Assembly: GCA_927797885.1 (NCBI GenBank)
Contig: OV696605.1
Span: 2,579,157-2,643,156 of the forward strand
DNA length: 64,000 bases
Source: Gloeomargaritales cyanobacterium VI4D9
GTDB lineage: Bacteria > Cyanobacteriota > Cyanobacteriia > Gloeomargaritales > Gloeomargaritaceae
Reading direction: 5' to 3'
Both the position numbers and the translations under genes were made by a program. The notes under the pieces are model-generated. The model saw nothing but the letters and a program-made list of their open reading frames with translations. It was not told where the DNA came from and did not search any database. This document shows, in pieces, positions 36,828 to 48,748 of the stretch (position 1 is the stretch's first letter; the number at the start of each line of letters is the position of its first letter).

Positions 36828-37289
36828 ATGATGATGTCCGTAGGTACGGTTTGGTTGGCAGAGGCGGGGGGGTTATTCGACCTGGATGCCACCCTGCCCC
36901 TGATGGCGATCCAGTTTTTGGTGTTGGTGGCGGTCTTGAACGCCGTTTTCTACAAACCCTTACTGCGGGTGGTGGATGAACGGGAGGAGTACATCCGATC
37001 CAATCAAGCCCAAGCCAAGGAGCTTCAGGCGAAGGCGGCGCAATTGACCCGTCAGTACGACCAGGAATTGGCCGTGGCCCGGCGGGAAGCCCAGAAGACC
37101 CTGAATGCGGCGCAGGAGCAGGCCAAACAGGAATCCCAGGCCCAAATCCGGGTGGCACAACAGGCGGCCCAAGCTCAGATTGCTCAGGCGCAGGCGGATT
37201 TGGCGGCACAACAGGCGCAGGCGCTCGCCCAGTTGGAACCCCAGGTGCAGAGTCTAGGGGAGGCGATTTTGGCAAAGTTACTGGTTTAA
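36828..37289 (+). CDS. atpG: ATP synthase F0 subunit b'
   Basis: A 153-residue b' subunit, the second peripheral-stalk protein found in photosynthetic bacteria. One N-terminal membrane helix ([20 protein letters not shown]) is followed by [16 protein letters not shown] and a long alanine/glutamine-rich coiled coil. The ATG at 36828 has GGGAGG 7 bases upstream; two more ATG codons follow in phase. The C-terminal part is unusually Gln- and Ala-rich. It pairs with subunit b encoded just downstream. Confidence 0.92.
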   Translation: MMMSVGTVWLAEAGGLFDLDATLPLMAIQFLVLVAVLNAVFYKPLLRVVDEREEYIRSNQAQAKELQAKAAQLTRQYDQELAVARREAQKTLNAAQEQAKQESQAQIRVAQQAAQAQIAQAQADLAAQQAQALAQLEPQVQSLGEAILAKLLV

Positions 37290-37292
37290 TCT

Positions 37293-37820
37293 ATGGATTC
37301 CCTACTGCTGGCGATGGTGGAAGAGGGGGCTGGGGTGCGGTTCAATCCCGACCTGCTGGGTACCAATGCCCTCAATATCTTTTTGGTACTGGGATTGTTG
37401 ATTTACTACGGGCGGGGGTTTTTGGGGAAACTGCTGGGGGAACGTCAGCAGACCATTGCCCAAACGATTCAGCGGGCAGAAACGGCGCAGAAAGAAGCAA
37501 CGGTAGCCCTGAAAACCGCCCAACAAAACTTAGCCCAGGCGCAGGCGATGGCGGAAAAATTGAAGCAGGAGGGGCTGGCCAAGGCGGAACAGACGCGGGC
37601 ATCCCTGCTGGCTCTGGCGGCGCAGGAGGTGGAGCGGATTGGTCTGCAAGCCCAACAGAGTATTGAATTGGAGCAGGAGCGCACGGTGGCGGCGATTCGC
37701 CAACGGATTACCGAACTCACCCTGGCACAGGTGACCGCCCAACTCCAAGAGCGGTTGACCCCGGAGGTGCAAAGCCGGTTGATTGACCAGGGGATTGCCC
37801 GGTTGGGAGGTGGGGCATGA
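37293..37820 (+). CDS. atpF: ATP synthase F0 subunit b
   Basis: The 175-residue b subunit of the peripheral stalk. A short polar head (FNPDLLGTNALN) leads into a membrane helix IFLVLGLLIYYGRGFLGKLL, then ERQQTIAQTIQRAETAQKEA and a long coiled coil that reaches F1. Three bases separate it from the b' stop, and its own stop overlaps the delta start (ATGA), showing tight translational coupling in the operon. Confidence 0.94.
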   Translation: MDSLLLAMVEEGAGVRFNPDLLGTNALNIFLVLGLLIYYGRGFLGKLLGERQQTIAQTIQRAETAQKEATVALKTAQQNLAQAQAMAEKLKQEGLAKAEQTRASLLALAAQEVERIGLQAQQSIELEQERTVAAIRQRITELTLAQVTAQLQERLTPEVQSRLIDQGIARLGGGA

Positions 37821-38371
37821 CGGCACAGGTAGCCCGTTTGACCGAACCCTACGCCGAGGCACTGTTGGATTTGGCAAAAGGTCAGAACCAGTTAGATCAG
37901 GTAGAACAGGAATTGGCGGCCATCAAGCAATTGCTCCAGACCGCCCCGGAGTTGGCGCAAGTGTTGCAACAGCCCACCATCAGCCCGGAGCGCAAAAAGC
38001 ATGTCCTGCGGCAGGTCTTGACGGGGCAGGTGCAACCGGTGGTGTTAAATTTTCTCTTGCTGTTGGTGGATCGGGGGCGGATTGTCCTGCTGGAGCGGAT
38101 TATCACCAGTTTTCAGGACATGGCTCGCAACCTGCGGGGTACCCGGTTGGCCCGGGTGCGCTCGGCAGTGCCCCTGACCCCGGAACAGGCGCAACGGTTG
38201 ACCGAACGCCTGACCCAGTTGAGCGGTGCCCGGCAGATGGAACTGGAAATGACCGTGGATCCTTCCCTGCTGGGGGGCTTCACGGTACAACTGGGTTCCC
38301 AATTTTTGGATACCAGTTTGCGGAGTCAGTTGCAACGGCTGGCTTTGCGGTTGAGTCAAAATGTTGTTTAG
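37817..38371 (+). CDS. atpH: ATP synthase F1 subunit delta
   Basis: The 184-residue delta subunit links the peripheral stalk to the top of F1. It begins VARLTEPYAEALLDLAKGQN, contains the helical NT domain and the conserved RGRIVLLERIITSFQDMA near the middle, and ends with VTLDPSLLGGF-like TVDPSLLGGFTVQLGSQFLD. ATG at 37817 overlaps the b stop by four bases. Plastid and older cyanobacterial maps call this gene atpD. Confidence 0.94.
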   Translation: MTAQVARLTEPYAEALLDLAKGQNQLDQVEQELAAIKQLLQTAPELAQVLQQPTISPERKKHVLRQVLTGQVQPVVLNFLLLLVDRGRIVLLERIITSFQDMARNLRGTRLARVRSAVPLTPEQAQRLTERLTQLSGARQMELEMTVDPSLLGGFTVQLGSQFLDTSLRSQLQRLALRLSQNVV

Positions 38372-39910
<1,539 letters not shown>

Positions 39911-39919
39911 GGGGATGCG

Positions 39920-40873
39920 ATGGCGAGTTTGAAAGCGATCCGGGACCGGATCAAGTCCGTGAAAAATACCCGCAAAATTACCGAGGCGATGCGGTTGGTG
40001 GCGGCGGCCAAGGTGCGGCGGGCGCAGGAACAGGTATTGGCGACCCGTCCGTTTGCGGACCGGTTGGCCCAGGTGTTGTACGGGTTGCAGTCCCGGTTGC
40101 AGTTGGAGAATCTGGATGTGCCCCTACTCCAACAGCGGCCGGTGCGGCGGGTGGCGTTGCTGATCCTCTCCGGGGACCGGGGGTTGTGCGGTGCCTACAA
40201 TGCCAACATTATTCGCCGGGCGGAGAACCGGATTACGGAATTGCGCCAACTGGGGTTGGATTATGTCCTAATTCCGGTGGGGCGCAAGGCCACCCAGTAC
40301 TTCACCCGTCGTCAGCACCCGATTGACCGGTCGTTTACCGGGTTGGAGCAGATTCCCACCGCCGAGGAAGCCCGCCGGATCAGCCAGGAGGTTTTGAGCC
40401 TGTTTCTTTCCGAGGATGTGGACCGGGTGGAATTGATTTACACCCGCTTTGTGTCGTTGATTAGCTCCCGCCCGGTGGTGCAGACGATTTTGCCCATGTC
40501 CTTGCAGGGGCTAGAATCCCAGGATGACGAAATTTTCCGGTTGACCACCCGGGAAGGGCGGTTGGAAGTGGAACGGCGACCCCAAGCCCAGGTGCCTGGC
40601 GAGGTGTTTCCCCAGGAGATGGTGTTTGAGCAGGACCCGGTGCAGATTTTCAGCGCCCTATTGCCCCTGTATCTGAATAACCAGATGCTTCGGGCCTTGC
40701 AGGAGGCGGCTTCCAGCGAATTGGCCGCCCGGATGACGGCGATGAACAACGCCAGCGACAACGCCAAAGCCCTGATCAAAACCCTCACCCTGTCCTACAA
40801 CAAGGCGCGCCAAGCCGCCATCACCCAACAAATTTTGGAGGTGGTGTCCGGGGCAAACGCCCTGCAGGATTAG
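39920..40873 (+). CDS. atpC: ATP synthase F1 subunit gamma
   Basis: The 317-residue gamma subunit is the rotor shaft. It starts [20 protein letters not shown] and shows [19 protein letters not shown] and, at the C-terminus, [20 protein letters not shown]. The length and the segment around residues 200-235 fit the photosynthetic-type insertion that damps ATP hydrolysis in the dark; the plant redox cysteines are absent, as in other cyanobacteria. Plastid nomenclature calls it atpC, bacterial annotation atpG. Its last 4 bases overlap the convergent hydrolase gene. Beta and epsilon must be encoded elsewhere. Confidence 0.96.
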   Translation: MASLKAIRDRIKSVKNTRKITEAMRLVAAAKVRRAQEQVLATRPFADRLAQVLYGLQSRLQLENLDVPLLQQRPVRRVALLILSGDRGLCGAYNANIIRRAENRITELRQLGLDYVLIPVGRKATQYFTRRQHPIDRSFTGLEQIPTAEEARRISQEVLSLFLSEDVDRVELIYTRFVSLISSRPVVQTILPMSLQGLESQDDEIFRLTTREGRLEVERRPQAQVPGEVFPQEMVFEQDPVQIFSALLPLYLNNQMLRALQEAASSELAARMTAMNNASDNAKALIKTLTLSYNKARQAAITQQILEVVSGANALQD

Positions 40874-42387
40874 GGAGCAAAGGCATCGCAATACCCTTCG
40901 GGAGCCACCTGCAACCCCATCAAGGGCGAGTCCGGTTGCGTACAGCGTTGGCCCCGGTAAAAGCGGCAGTGGGCGCAGGTACGTTCGGCGGTGGGGGGGG
41001 GTGCTAAGACCTCCTGGGGACTCAAGCCCCGAATCAGCAACTCTTCCCCCTGCCAGCGGGCTTCCACCAGCCCAGTCGCCCCAAAGTTTAGCCAGCGGGG
41101 GTCGTTGGTCACGGTTGGGGGCAGGTCAATGCGAATGCCGGTGGCCGTTTCCGTCAGTTCCCCCTCGTAGCTGCCCGTGTGTTCGGGCGGGGGGCTAGGC
41201 ACCAGGGACAAACCCACGGGCAAATCCAGCCAGGCCCCCGCCTGGGGAATGTGTACATGGTAACGATTGCGGAGTTCCGGCAACCCCGCCAGGTCTCCCA
41301 GATAGGTGGGTGAGCCATGCACCAGAACCAAATGCTGGGGGCGCAGGGTATGGATCAGTTGCAGGGTGGCGGCGCCATCGTTGTGCGCCTGGAGTTGATA
41401 GGGTTGGGTGGGAATGTCCGGCGGCAATACCTCCCCCTGGGGCCACAGGACTAGCCAATCCCCGGAGCTAAGGCAGTCAGAATCCGGCGGGGTACTGGCA
41501 AGGATAATGTCAAAATGTTCCGGGGCTGACCCCTGCCAGCGGTAACTCTGGGGATAAACCCGGTCATCCCAAAACAGATTTTGGTGGCGGGCAAAATTCT
41601 GCACCGGTTCCGGCAAAAACGCCAACAATTCCCCCAGGGCATCACAACCCCTCGCCACCTGCGCCTCCACCCCAATTTTCACCGGTCGCCCCGTGAGCAA
41701 ATAGTGGGTGCGCAACACCAGTAAAATCTCCTGGGCTTCCCCAATCCCCCCCGCCCCAATCCACACCCGCTGCCCCTGGGTCAACCCCCAGACCACCGCT
41801 TCCACCAGTTGCTGTTCCTGCTGTTTGCGCCGGGGATATTTGCAAGTGCCCGCCGTGCCATCCAGGATCAATACATCGGGATGGATGCCCCGCAAATCCG
41901 TCAACCGCAACCCCTCCGTCAAACGGGTATTGGCTAAAAAACAATTGCCCGTGTAGAGCAGAGAAAACGTCCGCTGGGGGGTATGGTACTGCACCCAGAC
42001 CAACGCCGCCCCCGGCAAATGCCCCGCCGGGATCAATTCCACCGTCACATCCGCCGCCAAAGACACCGGCAGTCGCCAGGGCAACACCGTCCCCAACCCC
42101 GTCAACCCCGGTTCCACCGCCCAATTCAAAGGGAGTAACGCCCGGGTCACCTCGCTGGTGTAGATCGGCAAATCGGGAAAGCCCCGATGCAGTGCCAGCA
42201 ACCCCCGACCGTGCTGGAGATGGGCATGGGAACAGACCACCGCATCCGCCGGGGGAGTCAGATCAAAATAGGGGTCTAACCCCGATAAGCCACAATCCAA
42301 CATCAGGCGGTAGGTGCCCAAATGTACCACCAGACACACCCCTGCCCCCCCGTGCCCTGGACTATAGACCCGACACCCCAGGGTCAT
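40870..42387 (-). CDS. beta-CASP-like metallo-beta-lactamase fold hydrolase with C-terminal four-cysteine motif
   Basis: A 505-residue MBL-fold protein. The N-terminal half has the fold ([15 protein letters not shown], then the metal motif as HAHLQHGRG), followed by an internal region with [20 protein letters not shown] as in beta-CASP nucleases, and [14 protein letters not shown]. The usual HxHxDH motif is changed to HAHLQH, so the second metal site may be altered. The last 40 residues add [12 protein letters not shown] and a later GYCDAF, a four-cysteine cluster that could hold zinc or an iron-sulfur centre. RNA processing is a reasonable guess from the family, not shown. ATG at 42387. Confidence 0.72.
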   Translation of the reverse strand: MTLGCRVYSPGHGGAGVCLVVHLGTYRLMLDCGLSGLDPYFDLTPPADAVVCSHAHLQHGRGLLALHRGFPDLPIYTSEVTRALLPLNWAVEPGLTGLGTVLPWRLPVSLAADVTVELIPAGHLPGAALVWVQYHTPQRTFSLLYTGNCFLANTRLTEGLRLTDLRGIHPDVLILDGTAGTCKYPRRKQQEQQLVEAVVWGLTQGQRVWIGAGGIGEAQEILLVLRTHYLLTGRPVKIGVEAQVARGCDALGELLAFLPEPVQNFARHQNLFWDDRVYPQSYRWQGSAPEHFDIILASTPPDSDCLSSGDWLVLWPQGEVLPPDIPTQPYQLQAHNDGAATLQLIHTLRPQHLVLVHGSPTYLGDLAGLPELRNRYHVHIPQAGAWLDLPVGLSLVPSPPPEHTGSYEGELTETATGIRIDLPPTVTNDPRWLNFGATGLVEARWQGEELLIRGLSPQEVLAPPPTAERTCAHCRFYRGQRCTQPDSPLMGLQVAPEGYCDAFAP

Positions 42388-42397
42388 GCCTTAAGGA

Positions 42398-42520
42398 TTA
42401 ATGCGCCGAACCGTTGCCGTGGTAGTCATCCGTGTCATAAAACCCATTGCGGGTGCCGAAATAGAGGCTGGCCACCGTAAAAACCACCGTCAACCCCACC
42501 ACAATCAGCTTCACATCCAT
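42398..42520 (-). CDS. small single-helix membrane protein
   Basis: A 40-residue protein starting MDVKLIVVGLTVVFTVASLY and ending FGTRNGFYDTDDYHGNGSAH. The first half is one membrane helix, and the second half is a polar tail rich in Gly, Asp and Tyr. It resembles the small thylakoid or respiratory accessory subunits of cyanobacteria in size and plan, but I cannot name it. GGAGG stands 7 bases before the ATG at 42520, and the stop lies 10 bases from the start of the hydrolase gene, with which it may be cotranscribed. Confidence 0.65.
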   Translation of the reverse strand: MDVKLIVVGLTVVFTVASLYFGTRNGFYDTDDYHGNGSAH

Positions 42521-42631
42521 GCGCTACCTCCAGCGGTTCCCAGCTTCACCATAGCGAAAAAACCCGGCACTGGCGCAATACTTAAAATTTCCTGAGAATG
42601 CCCCCCGCCCCACCCCGGCGCAAACCCCCAT

Positions 42632-42639
42632 GTTAAAAT
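42632..42639 (+). promoter_or_regulatory. probable -10 element of the thiC transcript
   Basis: GTTAAAAT lies about 10 bases before the first base of the riboswitch aptamer, the expected place for a -10 box. No convincing -35 box is seen. Assignment is positional only. Confidence 0.35.
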
Positions 42640-42641
42640 GA

Positions 42642-44635
<1,994 letters not shown>

Positions 44636-44643
44636 GTACCCCT

Positions 44644-45159
44644 GTGAATCTGAGCCAAATCCCCGCCCAACCCGCCGAAGGTCTGGTGAATGTGATTATC
44701 GAAATCCCCGCCGGTTCCCGGAATAAATACGAATTGGACAAGGAATTGGGGGTGATCAAACTCGACCGGGTGTTGTATTCCTCCGTGCATTATCCCTTTG
44801 ATTACGGCTTTATTCCCAATACCTTGGGGGATGACGGCGACCCCCTAGACGGCCTGGTGATGATGGACGAACCCACCTTTCCCGGCTGTCTGATTACCGC
44901 CCGTCCGATTGGGATGTTGGAAATGGTGGATGGGGGCGAACGGGATGAAAAATTGCTCTGCGTGCCTGCGGATGACCCCCGCTACGAAAAAGTTAAATCC
45001 CTTAGCGATGTGGCACCCCATCGGTTGGCAGAAATTGCCGAATTTTTCCGTACCTACAAAAATCTGCAAAAGAAGAAAGTGGAAGTTGGGGAATGGAAAG
45101 ATGTGTACTCCGTCATGCCTTTGGTGGCACAATGTATCCAAGCCTATCAAAATGCTTAA
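44644..45159 (+). CDS. ppa: inorganic pyrophosphatase (family I)
   Basis: The 171-residue enzyme hydrolyses pyrophosphate and pulls biosynthetic reactions forward. It shows the family I active-site words [22 protein letters not shown] and [19 protein letters not shown] with the three magnesium aspartates, plus [10 protein letters not shown] and [20 protein letters not shown]. The GTG at 44644 gives the usual NLSQIPAQP start; a GTG at 44632 would overlap the acetyltransferase stop as GTGA and adds four residues. Cytosolic hexamer in related bacteria. Confidence 0.95.
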   Translation: MNLSQIPAQPAEGLVNVIIEIPAGSRNKYELDKELGVIKLDRVLYSSVHYPFDYGFIPNTLGDDGDPLDGLVMMDEPTFPGCLITARPIGMLEMVDGGERDEKLLCVPADDPRYEKVKSLSDVAPHRLAEIAEFFRTYKNLQKKKVEVGEWKDVYSVMPLVAQCIQAYQNA

Positions 45160-45177
45160 TTCACCCTAACAATCCCT

Positions 45178-45546
45178 GTGTGGCGCACGTTTCTTCTCAG
45201 TAAACTGCACAATGCTACCCTCACGGGGGTCTATTTGGACTATCAGGGAAGCATTGCCATTGACCAGGAGTTGTTGGAACAGGCGGGCATTTTTCCCCAG
45301 GAACAGGTGCAGGTCGCCAATATCACCAATGGCCAGCGATTAACGACTTATGTAATTGCGGCACCAGCGGGTTCCGGCAAGGTGGAATTAAACGGGGCGG
45401 CGGCGCACTGTGGAACGGTTGGGGACCGCCTGATTATCATGAGTTATGGATTATTAACCCCAGAGGAATGGGTGCATCATGTACCCAAAATTGTAATTTT
45501 AGATGCACACAATCGGGTGAAAACGAGCTATGGAAATCCCAATTGA
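45178..45546 (+). CDS. panD: aspartate 1-decarboxylase
   Basis: PanD makes beta-alanine from aspartate for pantothenate synthesis. It is a pyruvoyl enzyme made by self-cleavage of the proenzyme at Gly-Ser, seen here as YQGSIAID (about residues 22-29). [17 protein letters not shown] precedes the cleavage site, and [12 protein letters not shown] and [10 protein letters not shown] follow. The 122-residue length is normal. It begins with GTG at 45178, 18 bases after ppa. It supplies the same pathway as coaBC and coaX elsewhere in this window. Confidence 0.95.
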   Translation: MWRTFLLSKLHNATLTGVYLDYQGSIAIDQELLEQAGIFPQEQVQVANITNGQRLTTYVIAAPAGSGKVELNGAAAHCGTVGDRLIIMSYGLLTPEEWVHHVPKIVILDAHNRVKTSYGNPN

Positions 45547-45578
45547 TTAGTAAGTGTTGCATATCCGTAAAAAACTTA

Positions 45579-45673
45579 TATAGCAATCCTAAATGAGAAT
45601 GGAACAGGGGTCGCAGGGGCACCGCCCCCGTGCTTGGTTCCGGGAAATTTTTGTTGGTTAATCAAATTGCTAT
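45579..45673. repeat. family A element, copy A8, abutting a transposase start
   Basis: Starts TATAGCAATCCTAAATGAG and keeps the full core, then ends TTAATCAAATTGCTAT, a shortened right arm. The ATG of the transposase remnant overlaps its last bases. Confidence 0.8.
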
Positions 45674-45740
45674 GGCCTATTCCAGCGACCTTAGTGATGC
45701 AGAATGGGAGATTGTTGAACTGCTGTTGTTAGAATTACAA
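45672..45740 (+). pseudogene. 5' remnant of an IS5-family transposase
   Basis: ATG at 45672 begins MAYSSDLSDAEWEIVELLLL, the conserved start of DUF4096-type IS5 transposases. After about 22 codons the sequence no longer follows the family, and the rest of the gene is missing. The open frame continues by chance into the antisense of nusB. From 45740 to 45869 I see no other feature. This marks a truncated insertion sequence downstream of panD. Confidence 0.75.
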
Positions 45741-45869
45741 CCTATTGAGGGCTTACGGGATACGGTTGTCAACCCGCTTGCTCTAATTCCATTGAAGTCA
45801 AGCCTTGGAAACACGATTTTTTTATATCCTTTAATTCGTGAACAGGCTGTAACCCCTTTGACCAAACTT

Positions 45870-46475
45870 TCAAACGGGCGGGGCATCTTGGTGCAAAAGA
45901 TAAATTTGCCGCAGGGTGCCGTTGATAAACCGATGGCTGTCTTCGCCGCAATAACGTTTCGCCAATTCCACCGCCTCATTCATCACCACCTGCACCGGTG
46001 TTCCCAAAAACACCAATTCCGCTGTCCCCAAGCGGAGAATGTCCCGCTCCATGCGATGCAGACGTTGGATTTGCCATCCCTTGATGCCCCGCTGCATGAG
46101 GTCATCAATTTCCGACTGGTGGCTCTGCCAAGTGGACAGCAACTTGTGGGCAAACGCCTGCACCTCCGCCTGCCCCGCCAAGTAAACCCACTCCGGTAAA
46201 TGGGTCGCCGTCCCCAAGTGGTTGATCGCCGTGCGGGTGGTTGCCATCGCCTCCCGGAGATTCGTTTCAGTGAGGACGGGATGGGATTCCATGTGCTGAT
46301 ACGCCCGTTTCAGGTGACTGCTCGCCTGCTCCAGGGTGTCTTCTAATTCCTGGGTCAATACCCGCAGTGCCACCAAAATTAATTCTTGTAAAGCTTCCGG
46401 GCACAGTTCCCGGGTGGGGGACACCTGGCTCAAGCCCAACAAAGCCAATTCCCGTGCCACCCGGCGGGGTTGCAT
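45870..46475 (-). CDS. nusB: transcription antitermination factor NusB
   Basis: The 201-residue protein starts MQPRRVARELALLGLSQVSP and has the NusB core in its C-terminal part: MERDILRLGTAELVFLG, PVQVVMNEAVELAKRYCGED and HRFINGTLRQIY. The long middle (EDTLEQASSHLKRAYQHMES) is the cyanobacterial insertion. NusB binds boxA RNA with S10 to keep RNA polymerase running through rRNA operons. ATG at 46475 shares one base with the DUF502 stop, so the pair is coupled. Confidence 0.92.
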   Translation of the reverse strand: MQPRRVARELALLGLSQVSPTRELCPEALQELILVALRVLTQELEDTLEQASSHLKRAYQHMESHPVLTETNLREAMATTRTAINHLGTATHLPEWVYLAGQAEVQAFAHKLLSTWQSHQSEIDDLMQRGIKGWQIQRLHRMERDILRLGTAELVFLGTPVQVVMNEAVELAKRYCGEDSHRFINGTLRQIYLLHQDAPPV

Positions 46476-47149
46476 CAGGTATGCTCCGAACGCACCAGGG
46501 TTTCCGGGCGTGCCCCCAGGGTCGGATTGACGATGCCCCCGGAAATCAATAGCTTGAACGCCTCCTCCACCGTGATCGGCAACGCCACCACATCCCGCTC
46601 CGGCACCATCGCATACCAACCCGTAGCCGGATTCGGCGTGGACGGGATAAAAATACTCACCAGGGTTTCCTGGCGGGGCACCGGCAGCGACCGCTCAATC
46701 ACTTCCCCCGGTGTTCCCGTCACAAACGCCACCGCCCACACATCCCGGCGGGGATACTCCACCAACACCACCCGGCGAAACTTTTGGTTGGAATCCCGCA
46801 ATAAGGTTTCTAGCAACTGCTTCAGGGTTTTGTACACCGACCCCGCCAGGGGAATCTGTTGCAAAATCTGCTCCCCCAAATTCAATAGCCACCGCCCGAC
46901 GATATTGCGCGCCATCAACCCAATCAACAAAATCCCCAACAAGGGCACCGTCAACCCCACGGATAAATTCACCAAATCCTGCAATAGGGGCGGTAAATTC
47001 AAAGGATTCAATTGTTTGGGAATACGGGTGAGCAACTGCACCACCCAACTGGCACTCACAAACGTCGCCCAAATCGTCGTCGCCAGGGGAATCACCACCA
47101 GCAACCCGGCGATCAAATCATTCTTCAAATCCTGCCGCCACGTGGACAT
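46475..47149 (-). CDS. DUF502 family membrane protein
   Basis: A 224-residue membrane protein of the DUF502 family (COV-like in plants). It has two hydrophobic hairpins: DLIAGLLVVIPLATTIWAT and LTVPLLGILLIGLMARN. A soluble part follows with RRVVLVEYPRRDVWAVAFVT and STPNPATGWYAMVPE, which are family hallmarks. Function is unknown; plant relatives affect trafficking and vein patterning. ATG at 47149 gives MSTWRQDLKNDLIAG; the frame starts seven codons earlier. It is always close to nusB in the cyanobacterial genomes I remember. Confidence 0.85.
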   Translation of the reverse strand: MSTWRQDLKNDLIAGLLVVIPLATTIWATFVSASWVVQLLTRIPKQLNPLNLPPLLQDLVNLSVGLTVPLLGILLIGLMARNIVGRWLLNLGEQILQQIPLAGSVYKTLKQLLETLLRDSNQKFRRVVLVEYPRRDVWAVAFVTGTPGEVIERSLPVPRQETLVSIFIPSTPNPATGWYAMVPERDVVALPITVEEAFKLLISGGIVNPTLGARPETLVRSEHT

Positions 47150-47218
47150 AGACCTTTCAACCCTCTCCAATGGACAACTGCCTAGGCAATCGTGAGCTTG
47201 ACCTTAACATGATCCGGG

Positions 47219-48184
47219 TCAGTGCAACCGGGACAACACATAATCCGTCAAATCCGCCAAGGACTGCCGCGCCGGGGAAGGGGGCACATCCCGCAAGAAC
47301 GTCGCCGCCACCTGGGCATACTCCTGCGCCATTTGCCGGGAACGCTCAATCCCACTGCCCATCCGCACCAACGCCACCGCCTGCTCCAAATCCCCCGGTT
47401 CACTGAATTTCCGTGCCACCAACGTCCGCAACGCTGGGGTTTCCTCCAAGGTAAACAACACCGGTGCCGTCAGATTCCCCTCCTGTAAATCCGACCCCGC
47501 CGGTTTCCCCAACACCGCCGTAGAAGCCGTGAAATCAAAAATATCATCCACCACCTGAAACGCCAAACCCAAATACCGCCCGTATTGATACATTTGTTCA
47601 CACAATTCCTCCGGGCAATCACTCAACACCGCCGCCGCCTTGCAACTCGCCGCCATCAGGGAAGCGGTTTTCAAAAAGGTTTTTTCTAAATAATCCTCAA
47701 AGGATAAATCCGGGTCAAAATGGGTCATGCTCTGGCGAATTTCCCCCTCGGCAAAATCCATAATCACCCGGGAGAGCAGTTTTACGACGGTTAAATTGTC
47801 CAAATTCGCCAAATACCAGGAGGACTGGGCGAATAAAAAATCCCCCGCCAAAATCGCCACCCGATTCCCGAAATAGCTGTGTACTGTGGGCACATTCCGG
47901 CGTAAATCCGCCCCATCCACCACATCGTCATGCACCAAACTAGCCGTGTGGATCATCTCGGTAATTTCCGCCAAACGCCGATGCCGCACGGTGACTTCCC
48001 CCGCCGTCGCCCTCGCCACCAACAACACCAGGGCTGGGCGCAGACGCTTCCCCCCCGCGCCAAATAAATACTCAGCAGCCGCAGACAGGATGGGATGCCG
48101 TCCCCCCACCAACTGGCGCAAATGTTCACTCAACTGCTGGAGGTCAGCTTCCACAGGGGCAAAGGGGGCGGTCACAAGAGTCAT
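47219..48184 (-). CDS. sds: all-trans polyprenyl (solanesyl) diphosphate synthase
   Basis: The 321-residue trans-prenyltransferase makes the C45 tail of plastoquinone. The two aspartate-rich motifs are LVHDDVVDGADLRR and FQVVDDIFDFTA; also GAGGKRLRPALVLLVARA and GDFLFAQSSW, typical of long-chain synthases. Small residues before the first motif fit a long product. ATG at 48184 is used; the frame is open 18 codons upstream. It is likely membrane-associated. The quinone-linked ABC1 kinase at 14363 may act in the same branch. Confidence 0.93.
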   Translation of the reverse strand: MTLVTAPFAPVEADLQQLSEHLRQLVGGRHPILSAAAEYLFGAGGKRLRPALVLLVARATAGEVTVRHRRLAEITEMIHTASLVHDDVVDGADLRRNVPTVHSYFGNRVAILAGDFLFAQSSWYLANLDNLTVVKLLSRVIMDFAEGEIRQSMTHFDPDLSFEDYLEKTFLKTASLMAASCKAAAVLSDCPEELCEQMYQYGRYLGLAFQVVDDIFDFTASTAVLGKPAGSDLQEGNLTAPVLFTLEETPALRTLVARKFSEPGDLEQAVALVRMGSGIERSRQMAQEYAQVAATFLRDVPPSPARQSLADLTDYVLSRLH

Positions 48185-48628
48185 GGCGGTTGAGTTACAT
48201 TTTTTTACATTATGTATCTCTATTCTAAGGGATTGCACCCGGGGCAGACCACTGGGCAGGGAATATCCTGGGGTTTAAGGGGTACTTGGGTTGGGTTTTC
48301 CTTGACTGAAAGGGCACAGCAGAGCGGTGGTCAGATTGCTATTGTACTGATAGACATCTTTTCCATCCCTACCGTTACAAAACGGTTATAAATTTTTCAG
48401 ATTTCTCCCGCTTTGTGTTAAGTTTAAGGTACAAGTTTAACGGATTCGGATGTTGTAGTGACTGTTTCTGGGGTTTTCCCCGGGAAGCGGTGATTGCAAC
48501 AGTTAATTTTAATAAATTTTGATTAAGGGTAGTGAGGGGTGGCGATGGGAATCGGGCAGTGGTTAACTGTGCGGTTCGGGTGGCAGAGCGGTGGTGGGTG
48601 AGGAGCGAGTGCGGGCATACTATTGGGG
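48185..48628. other. spacer between sds and the thrB unit
   Basis: It contains divergent promoter sequence for sds and thrB. A 14-base palindrome CCGTTACAAAACGG lies at 48372-48385, and two copies of AAGTTTAA are near 48420 and 48434. No repeat of families A, B or C is present. No gene is seen. Confidence 0.4.
48372..48385. promoter_or_regulatory. candidate operator palindrome
   Basis: CCGTTACAAAACGG, five-base arms around ACAA, followed by an AT-rich TTATAAATTTTT. The regulator is unknown. Confidence 0.3.
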
Positions 48629-48748
48629 ATGAAGGCAATGGTCATTCCGTTACCGATGGCAATTTTGCTGTGTGCGACGGGTTATGTTGGGCTGATTTAC
48701 CTATTGTTGAGCTTGTGGGTGCGGCGGCAACGTCGGTGCCAGGGCTAG
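48629..48748 (+). CDS. small hydrophobic protein upstream of thrB
   Basis: A 39-residue frame starting MKAMVIPLPMAILLCATGYV, continuing GLIYLLLSLWVRRQRRCQG. It is one membrane helix with a basic tail. The stop codon is directly followed by the thrB ATG with no base between, as in coupled genes. An alternative ATG is at 48638. No strong ribosome site is seen and I know no family match, so it may be a real small subunit or a leader peptide. Confidence 0.45.
   Translation: MKAMVIPLPMAILLCATGYVGLIYLLLSLWVRRQRRCQG

Noticed and set aside
45740-46199. Continuation of the transposase frame across nusB
   Set aside because: After about 22 codons it no longer follows the transposase family and it runs antisense to nusB, so it is a chance open frame.
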